The notes under the pieces were generated by a model. It saw nothing but the letters and a program-made list of their open reading frames with translations. It had not been told where the DNA came from and searched no databases. Made by a program: the position numbers and the translations under genes. 64,000 bases of DNA from Liquidambar formosana. Taxonomy: Eukaryota; Streptophyta; Magnoliopsida; Saxifragales; Altingiaceae. The stretch spans positions 31,554,810 to 31,618,809 of the forward strand of contig CM077826.1 of NCBI GenBank assembly GCA_039720395.1, in the 5' to 3' direction. This document shows positions 55,846 through 64,000 of this stretch, one piece after another (positions within the stretch are counted from its first letter, which is position 1; each line of letters opens with the position of its first letter).

Positions 55846-56981
55846 AAGTTTGAATGCGAAATAATTTAACAAGTGAGGCAAATGCCATTAAAATTTCGTG
55901 CCATTGACAATTGCTTCTTGTATACCTTCCTCTATTATGCACATAATTTAGTAGTGGATAGCTCTGCATGATGGTAGCGAAATCACTAGTAAGTGATATA
56001 CAAGGTTACAAGAGTCCTTAGCCCTAAAACTAGTAATTTACATAAAAAACAATACTTCATTGTATACAAATTAAAAGAAGGCCATTTTCAAGTATGGTGT
56101 TGGGGGTTGGGGAGATCAATATGGCATTCTTTGGGTCCACAACATGGTATTTTTCAATGGTAAAGAGGTTATTATGGTATAGTATGGGCTTCCATGGTCC
56201 CTTCCTTTCAACAACAAGCATATGGCAAATAATCAAATATTTTGTACCTTTTTGGTTCTTCAAAAGCTTATTTTTCACACACCATCGATTGGTCCTACCT
56301 ATAGCTAGTTTTTGGTCTCTTCCTTTATCATGTCTACCTGCCAATAGTAGGCAATTCATCTGGGTTGTTTGGCAATTTAAAATAAGTGAACCAAGCCTAG
56401 TCCATTCCCTTTAACATTATATTATATGATTATTAAGAAATGTAAATAACTTACTCGTAGTTGATTTGAGAGAAAATAATAATAATTATTATAATGCCTA
56501 TACTATTTTTCTAACAATATGTTAATAATGAACAGCCCTAAGCTTAAGCATCCTCAGGTGATCCAGATCTTTATATTTACCTAAGAGTTAGGTTGGTTCA
56601 AGATTAGACTAAATATGAAGTTCGAGGTAGCTACATATGTCTAAAATTAACCCAATTTAAGTTTGAGCAATCTGAATCCAACTTACATTTGAAATCTCAA
56701 ATAATTTCCAATTATGAAAAATTTGTTGTCAAGTCCATGTATTGTGTGCCAAATCTTAATTTTAAGGGCCACTACCTTCCTCATCCACCTTTTTTCAGTC
56801 TTAGTAATGAAATGGACTTTTATTTTTAAATACAGAGTAAGTTTTTTTAAGAATGAAATTACTTCAACTAAAAAATTAGACATAAAATATGAAAAAATTG
56901 GAAAAATTCATAAAAACTAGATCAAATGACCAAAATTCATAAAAATTGGATCAAATGACCAAATTATTGAAACCTTATAAT
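55846..56981. other. Intergenic DNA, nothing recognised
   Basis: AT-rich sequence. Two overlapping antisense open frames of about 100 codons at 56057-56414 match no family I know and have no coding-like context. Confidence 0.5.
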
Positions 56982-58964
56982 TGTAACACCCGCATCATTA
57001 AATTAGTTTAATCACATCATTAATTGATAATTTGTCGGATTATAACTCGCATGTGCATTAAACGTGAGATATATTATGATATTTATGATGCATGACAAGT
57101 GGTTTATTGTTATTTGCATGATATACATATTAGGTGAGTATGCATAGCAGTTGTACACATTTCCATTCATTATTGGGCAATTTCAGCACAAATTGATCGA
57201 TCGGGCTCATAGGCCGATCGATTGGGAGTACCCAGAAATCAGGCAACAGCCATCTTGGAATCTTCGCCTAGATTGATCGATCGATTTCTTGGACCTCGAT
57301 CGATTGTGCTATGAATTTTTAGTTTTTTAAAAAAGGGCAAAAAGACGCATGTGCCCTTAGATTATTCTAAAACCCTCAAAGCTCAACTTCTTCACTTAGT
57401 TGCTGCCATTTGAGTGTGTTAGAGAAAAAGAGAGAGAGAGAGAGAGAAAAGAGAGATAAGGGGTGTTTGGAGAGAGAAAAATCACATTTTTGGCTTGCAT
57501 GTGTGGGATTTGGACTCTTTCACCTCATTTCGACGCTTGGGATTGCATTTTAGGGGCTAGATTCTTCATCCTACGCGTGAAGTTTGTAAATCAAGCATGA
57601 TTCATGGATGTGGGAGCTCTTTTTTTGCGTTTTAGGCTTGGATTCAACCCTCCCAATGCATTTTCATTACTTTTGGTACATCATTTTTGACGTAAGTGTA
57701 ATTTTCATAGGATTTAACTTTAGGAATAATAATGGTCAGGATGTAAACCCAAATATGTTGAATATAAATGGATGTTTGTGGTATTTATGATTTTACATGA
57801 TTTTTTAGTATATTATCATGTGTATTTTGTAATGCATGTACTGAGGGTCTAGTTTACATAACCCTATGTTAGGAATATTACATTTGAGGGTAAATGAGTT
57901 TTTATACATGTTGTATTTTGGTTTATTTTGAATGTATATGTTATGTAAATTATTGTTGGTTTGTATTTTGTATGTTTTACATAGCCCAAACATATTATAT
58001 AATTATGGAATAATTATATATTGTTGATTTTTGGATATGTTGACATGCATTGGGATTTATATGCATTTCTATAGCATCATTGGCACAATAATGCATGAAA
58101 TGGAATTAATTAAATATTTGTTAGAAGTATTAAAATGGGTAATTGGATTTGGACTACTTGCGGTCAAGGGACGTCAGCGGTGTTTTCCATTCCTTTGGTC
58201 TTGGGGTACTTTCTGGTCCCAGATAGGGACCTTTGTGTTCCCAAATTAAGGTTACTTTTCGGTCCTAAATAGGGACCCTTGTGTTATCTTCTTGGAGGTT
58301 AAGTTTAAATTCTCCATTTTCATGCGAAAACTGCTGCGGAAGTGGTTAGTAATTATAGAATAAATTAAATAGACAAGAGTCCAATCTCATTCATGACATT
58401 ACATGTATTTTAATTATATTTTAAGCGTGATTTAATTTGGTTATATTATTATGCTTTGATTATTTTCATATGAAAATTATATTTACTGAATTTTATACTC
58501 ACTCCTATTTTTATAAACCCTTTTCAGATTATTATATAGTTGGGAAGACATCACCTTGAGGTGATTAGCAGGGTTTGGCATGGTTTATTATGCTAGTGAA
58601 TTTTGGAACAATCTTATGAATTTAGAGAACTTAATATTATGGATTTGTAATATTTGAACACTTTATTCGGCCAATGGGAATCGAACATGTAATAACTTAA
58701 TGTTTATAATATCTTAATTATGTAGGTCTCTTTTATATGGTTTATTATGCATGTAATGAAACCAATGTTGAGTGATAGGGTATTTTGATGTTGTTTAAAA
58801 TAGGTTTATCATGTTATATCGCATTTATGAATGGGCCATGCTGAAAGTTTTATTGAAATTATAGGTTTTCTAACATGTGTCATCTATGTGATTTTCAAAT
58901 GCTTTTCCTTAACTAAACTGGATTTATTATTATTGATTACGATTAATTATTTTGGGTCGTGATA
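56982..58964 (+). mobile_element. Solo LTR (1,983 bp), duplication ATAAT
   Basis: Begins TGTAACACCCGCATCATT and ends TTGGGTCGTGATA (final CA mutated to TA), flanked by ATAAT (56977-56981, 58965-58969). It holds CGATCGAT clusters at 57192-57309, (GA)n at 57428-57452, and three units of a GGTTACTTTTCGGTCC-type repeat at 58150-58285. It resembles the LTR at 59931 in layout, so probably the same Ty3/gypsy lineage. Confidence 0.87.
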
Positions 58965-58969
58965 ATAAT

Positions 58970-59331
58970 TAAGGTTAGATTTAATGCCAAGTAGAGACAA
59001 AAAGAGATTAATTAAACTTTATCCACTTGAATTATAGGGTTGAAGACAAACTTTTATTCTAAACATCAAAATCCGTCTTAAAATATGATCGTGCACATTG
59101 AATCCTTTTTTGTCAATACATCATTAGTAAGAATGCAGAAAATGGTCATGCAACATATATCTATCTTATGTGTAAATAAGTGTAAATTTTGCAAGCCTCT
59201 AAATAGGCGCATTTAACAGGCCATTCTCCTCTCATTCGAAGCTCTTCTTGTACAGAATCACACTAATAGGGTGCTTGCTAAAGAGACTCTAAAGGCTCAT
59301 TCCACTGCCTCTTTCTTCCACCCGCTATGAT
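58970..59331. other. Spacer, nothing recognised
   Basis: AT-rich non-coding DNA between a solo LTR and an LTR fragment. Confidence 0.5.
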
Positions 59332-59930
59332 TTGTGTAGACATCTCATTTTCACCCCATAATGTTTTGTTAGTGTTCTTCTTAAGGTTTGGTTAAGTTTC
59401 AAATGAGATTTAAAGTTTTTGAGTACGTCTTAGCTGATATGTTTACCTTTTTAACCCTTTTGTTAGAGGCTATTATCATGTCTTTTTTTTTTTTGGGGTA
59501 TTTTTTTTTTTTTGAGTTCTTAGGTTGATGAGAGAAATGTTAATGAGTTTTGGTTCTAATCTGGGTGAGTTTCGATGGTTAGTAAAAACTTTTGCGACTT
59601 AAATAACACTTTCATCCTTTTACTTGTATAATTTCCAATTAATTTTGGAATTCTTCAAAGATTTTTAATCATGTTTATATTGACATTTGGAGTTTATTTA
59701 TAGGTTTAATTTGATGATTCAATGATTTGAAATTGGTTTTTGTTCATAATGGTTCAAGTTGGCTAATTGACCATTTTTTGGCTCTCATTCAGTTGACTTA
59801 TGGTTCATATTTGGATTTTCAACCAAATAATTTAATTTGAATTTATTTAAACTTAATTTTATTGCAGGCAATATATTTCTTGAGGTCTTATATTGATTTG
59901 AAATGAGAATTGGTTCAACCCGAGGGTAAA
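59332..59930 (+). repeat. Old fragment of the 3-kb LTR family
   Basis: Diverged match to the first ~600 bp of the 3-kb LTR (order: CATTTTCACCCCAT, GAGTTTTGGTTCTAAT, GTGAGTTTCGATGGTTAG, TTTGCGACTTAAA, GGTTTAATTTGATGATT, GGTTCAAGTTGGCT). It is cut by the LTR that starts at 59931. Confidence 0.6.
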
Positions 59931-61684
59931 TGTGAGAACCCGAACCTTGATTGATGAGAATTTTGAGTTGAATTGTGATAAAGTATGCTTTGGTAAGCCA
60001 CACCTCTTTTTGTGCATGCTGAGTGATACAGTCAACTATAACAACTTATAGTCAACCATAACACAGATAGAATGCCATGAGCGATTTAGTTGACTATAAT
60101 GACTTATAGTCGACTATATCACAAACAAAATGTCATGGTACTGCTCATTGGGGAGTTTTAGTCGACTTCTTGTTTGGTTGACTATAATGTATGAATTCTG
60201 TTGAAATACCAGATTTTTATAGGGTAAAAAGACTATTATAGCCCTCACTCATATTTCCTTAATAACCCAACTCTTAAAGGGTTTCTACCCATTTTTCTCA
60301 ACTAAGAGAGAAAGAGAGAGAGAGAGAAAGAGAAGAAGTGTGGCGAGGAGAAAAAGGAGGCTGACGGTGAAGCACCCTCAGGAGCTCGAATCTATCCTCA
60401 CGAAACTTCAATCTTGAAATTTTTCCCCGATCTACGTGTGTACACTTTAGGTTTGCATTTTTAGCTTCCATGTAAGAGGTAGGTGCATTTTTCATGATTG
60501 TAGATCATTGTATGCATGATTTGGTATATGTTCATGGGTATTTATATAATTACATGACATATTACATGTTCTATAAGAGCATTTGGGTTTAAATTTCAGA
60601 AAATCTGTACATTTGTGAATCTAGGGTTTTGTATTATACCCTATTCAATTGTATACATGATTTATTTTAAACCCTTACATGATTTTGGATAAATGGGTTA
60701 GATTTGGAACCTATTGAGTTAAATCCCTTGAAATCAAACATTAGGGGTTCACTTTTATACAAGTTTGGAAACCCATTTTGTACCATTAAAGATAAAATGG
60801 TTTTAGGAGATTAACATGAAAATGGATGTGATGTTGAGGGTTACTGAAGACAGGGTTACTGCAGTCCCGAAGAAAAGGGATATCTGCCGTGTCTTCCTAT
60901 CCTTTAGTCCTGGGCTACGTGCCCAAATAGAGGTTACTGCGATCACATGTAGGGATGTCTTGTCATGTTTCCTCTTAAGGTTACTACGGTCCTAGATAGG
61001 GATGTCTTGCTGTGTTTCTTTTTATTTCTGTGTGCAAGAGCCCCGCATGACTTGGGAGGATTATTTAGTTTATAAGACTGATGTTATGGATTGCTAGATA
61101 TGGCGGATGATATTATGGATTATTTACATGTTCTCTCTTATTTATTTTGAGTTTATGAAATGCAATCCCTTGCTATTATATTATTTCTTTTCAAATGCTC
61201 AAAATTGGTTTTTAGAACCTTGGTATACAAATTTGAAAAATGTAACTTACTGAGTTTATAATCATACCTATTTTAAAACTTTTTTGCAGATTATGAGCAG
61301 GGTAATGATGACTCATATGATGAGGTATCGTATTGGGGTTAGAATGGACATTGCATGATGGATGTGTGTTATTATTTATGGTCTGTATTAATGAAAACAG
61401 ACTTAATGTATTATATACTGCTTGTATGGATGGTAGAACCCTATGGAACACTGATGCTAGTTAAATTAATTGTTTATTATTGAGGATAATTCTTTTTATG
61501 TTTAAATTGTACAAGTTTAATAAGTCGATAACTTGATATGTCCTATTTTCATATGGGACTATGTCGGATTTTTTTAAAATACATCTTTAAAAAAATGAAA
61601 TTTTTAATTACAAACTATCCTCGAATTTTATATTATTTATTCTTTTCTTCTGATACGTCATGGCCTATTTTCCAGTTCGTGACA
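59931..61684 (+). repeat. 5' LTR of the Ty3/gypsy element
   Basis: Contains AGTCGACTA/AGTTGACTA palindromes at 60031-60192, GA-rich tract 60305-60330, and a roughly 50-bp tandem repeat (AGGTTACTGCGGTCC type) at 60838-61020. Confidence 0.8.
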
Positions 61685-61929
61685 GTTTTATTGGTATTAG
61701 AGCCGGCTAGTAGGTCCACATGGGTGTTATTACGTCATATATTGTGTGCATGCATGAATGTGCATTGAGTTATGCATGGGAAGGGAACATATATGCATTC
61801 AATTAACATTACATTAGAGATTCCCGTTTATTGGATCTTTTACGATTAAGTAGTTGAAAGTATTTTGGTTTGAGTATAACATGTATATTATTTTAGAATG
61901 CAATGAGGACGTTAAGGTCGAGACCGGGG

Positions 61930-62356
61930 TAGGGCAGTAGCTCCTCCGCAGCTCAAACTAGAGGATGAGGTACCATTTGAGGCACCACCTGCATAGGAAA
62001 ATGTGCTATACCAAAAACAACCTGATATATTGAATCAGTTGGTTGCTGCACTACATGAACTTCAAACTACCATGGCTCAAAATCAAGTGCCACAACCATA
62101 AGCACCACCTCCACCCGTGGGAAATCATGTAATGAAGGCCAATGTGTATAAAGCCTTTATGCATATGAAGCCCCTAACTTATGAAGGAGAGAGGAATCCA
62201 GCAATAGTTGAGATGTGGTTAAAGCAATTCAAGAAAGCTTTGACTATTGTAGCCACACCTGAATAGTTCAAAGTGGAATTTGCGGCGTATTTGTTGAATG
62301 GTATAGCTGATAACTGGTGGGAAAGAGTGAAACCTATAGGAGAGAATGAGTATATG
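61930..62356 (+). pseudogene. Ty3/gypsy gag, broken by stops and an LTR
   Basis: The plus frame reads DILNQLVAALHELQTTMAQN, then MHMKPLTYEGERNPAIVEMW followed by LKQFKKALTIVATPE, a stop, then FKVEFAAYLLNGIADNWWER. This is the retrotransposon gag (capsid) domain with its F-G...P...W...WW pattern. Stops at about 62100 and 62263 inactivate it, and the frame is cut at 62356 after GENEYM. Confidence 0.85.
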
Positions 62357-64000
62357 TGTCACACCCCATTTTTGTCACCTTAGCTAGGACATATCATTTC
62401 ATGTAGGATTTTGAGTCCTTTTCAAGTCTAGTCTTTTGCATTGAGTTTCTATAGCGTTGAATATCATGTGTATGAATTTTGAAGTGATTTGGAGTTCATC
62501 TCGATAGTCAATAAGAACTTTTGCAACTTTAAGGGCATAATCGTCTTTTAAGTCGTATATTTTCCATTTGACCTTGAAGTGAATCCCGAGTCATTCCCTC
62601 GAGTTCATATGGTTATATAGAGTCTATATATAGGTTCAATTTCATGAATTAATGGTTTAAGATCAATTCGGCTCATAACGGTTCGAGTTGGCTAAAAGAC
62701 CCCTTTCTTGGTTTGCTCAAATTGACTCATAAGACCTAACCAATTTTCTCTCATTTAACTTCAATTGGGCTTTATTTACATCCTAGGTGTGTTTAAAAAG
62801 ATTGGGAAAGCATTTGGTTCGACCTTGTGTACAAACCCAGTTTAGCGACGGTGAGGCACCATGGTTAACCACCTTTGTAAAACCTAACCATGCACTCATG
62901 GTTGAGGATTTTTGTCCCAAAATGCCTAAAAATGTGTTCCCCTTCGAAACACTTAATTCGAACATTTTAGGACTTCTGAAGCAAGTAGAAGTCAAAACCG
63001 AAGCGGAATAGGAGGACCCTCGGGTAACCGTCCGGGGCTGGACGGTCATCCGTCCAAGCCCAGACGGCTAACCGTCCAGGCCTAGTTGGTCACCCAAGGA
63101 GTCCGTCCTCAACTCAACTTCTGACTCTTTCTTCCCTCTTTTGATGATTTCCTCCGTCATTACAACTTGTTTTCTCTTAGAAGTGTGTAAGTTTGAGTTG
63201 TTTGAGCACCAAGAGAGTCTCTAATAGCCCTAGGATCATTGTTTAATGAATTAATCTTAGCCATTGGTTTAGGGGGTCAGTTCTCTATATAAAGGACATG
63301 ATATTCAGCACATAGGTGGAAGTTGATTGCATTTTATACTTAGAGAGAGAGGGAGCTACGAGTTTGGAGAGCTAGAAGGACATCAAGAGGAGGCTCTTCA
63401 ACCCTAAGCAAGCAAGGAAACAAGAAGTTTAAAGACAAGGAAGAGTCTACAAGAGGTAAGCATGTCTCTTTAATACTGAACATGAGTTCTCTCCTTCTCC
63501 TTCTCCTTCTCCTTCTCCTTCTTCTTTTATGATAGTTCTAGTGCATGATATAACTCCACATGTTAGGTTAGTTTTATGTTTTTAGGATGTAGTATGAATG
63601 ATTTTAAGATGATTCATGGCCTTATATGCTTGATAATCCCTGGTCTACTAAGGATTGGATAGCCTTACTCTTTCTATCTTCTTAAATCATGCATAGTTCA
63701 CATGTTTAGGTTGCTGTGATAATTGTCATGAATTGATGCTCCTGGTAGTTAAAATACATGATATATATGATATTCATGATGATTTGAGTATGTGTTAGAG
63801 TCTTTTCGTAGGTTTTTATGCATAGTTGTGAGATTAGGGTTTCAATAACCCCGAAATCACATAGGTTTCATACAGCATGTTTAGCTTAACTCTGTGAGTA
63901 ATTTCTCATCATAGTCATTCTATATATGCTGCATATAGTTGAATCATGCTAGGTTTGCATTCATATAGTAGATTTTATAGGGTTTTAGGAGACATTATCC
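62357..64000 (+). mobile_element. 3-kb family LTR, copy 3, runs off the window
   Basis: Begins TGTCACACCCCATTTTTG and follows copies 1 and 2 through the GC palindrome cluster (63018-63098), the TATA box CTATATAAAG (63284) and the first ~180-bp unit. Upstream ATATG (62352-62356) would be its 5-bp duplication. The other end is not visible, so solo LTR or full element cannot be told. Confidence 0.85.
63488..63523. repeat. (CTTCTC)n microsatellite
   Basis: Six-base CT-rich units in tandem within LTR copy 3, absent from the corresponding part of copy 2. Confidence 0.9.

Larger units (their letters stand above)
59931..62356 (+). mobile_element. Ty3/gypsy element, 5' part: LTR, PBS, gag
   Basis: The 5' LTR runs from TGTGAGAACCCGAACC (59931) to TTCGTGACA (61684), 1,754 bp. 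The primer site TGGTATTAGAGC at 61692 fits initiator tRNA-Met with one change. Gag follows, and the element is then interrupted at 62357 by a 3-kb LTR. Its 3' half lies beyond that insertion, outside the window. Confidence 0.85.

Noticed and set aside
56057..56414. Two overlapping ~100-codon open frames on opposite strands
   Set aside because: No recognisable motif, no splice or promoter support, and mirror overlap is typical of chance frames.

Overview
This is a window of nuclear DNA from a flowering plant, probably a eudicot or another repeat-rich angiosperm. It carries one recognisable protein-coding gene, which is very finely split by introns, and everything else is AT-rich sequence with nested transposable elements, MITEs and microsatellites. 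I see no rRNA, tRNA, CRISPR or bacterial-type operon. The species cannot be named from the sequence.

The gene lies on the minus strand and runs from its start codon at 25353 to beyond the left edge. It encodes the B55-type (WD40) regulatory B subunit of protein phosphatase 2A. Eight coding exons can be placed with consistent splice phases: 25353-25242, 5655-5552, 5438-5340, 5231-5112, 4406-4200, 3594-3503, 873-755 and 193-70. Together they give about 325 residues, roughly two thirds of the protein. The first intron is about 19.6 kb.

That intron (5656-25241) holds, from left to right: a LINE 3' remnant; a Ty3/gypsy-like element with only gag and protease (6918-13469, 5-bp duplication AATAG) that has a truncated LINE inside one LTR; a small MITE; two decayed LINE copies; two oppositely oriented Ty3/gypsy pol scraps; a MITE with a long internal poly(T); a solo LTR (19415-20199, ATATG); a hAT-like element (20249-21337, 8-bp duplication); a 33-bp tandem array split by a Stowaway MITE; and a 16-bp minisatellite.

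Upstream of the gene (25.4-64 kb) I find only mobile DNA. It contains several MITEs; a 7.1-kb PIF/Harbinger transposon (29457-36581) with both ORFs decayed and a 2.8-kb solo LTR inserted; a second copy of that LTR in opposite orientation (36929-39987, CCTTG); a 9.7-kb Ty1/copia element (40184-49873, GCAAA) with near-identical LTRs but a ruined pol; a stack of two more LTRs of the same family, one inside the other (49948-55840 and 51248-55418), the inner carrying a hAT-like element and a third solo LTR; another solo LTR (56982-58964, ATAAT); and the 5' end of a Ty3/gypsy element (LTR 59931-61684, PBS, gag) broken at 62357 by a third copy of the 3-kb LTR, which runs off the right edge.

The elements were dated against each other by which interrupts which, and most ends are fixed by target-site duplications read directly. 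The most unusual recurring signal is that four gypsy-like LTR families each carry a family-specific cluster of short palindromes in their 5' part, in one family at nearly constant distance from the TATA box. I did not find a convincing new gene system.
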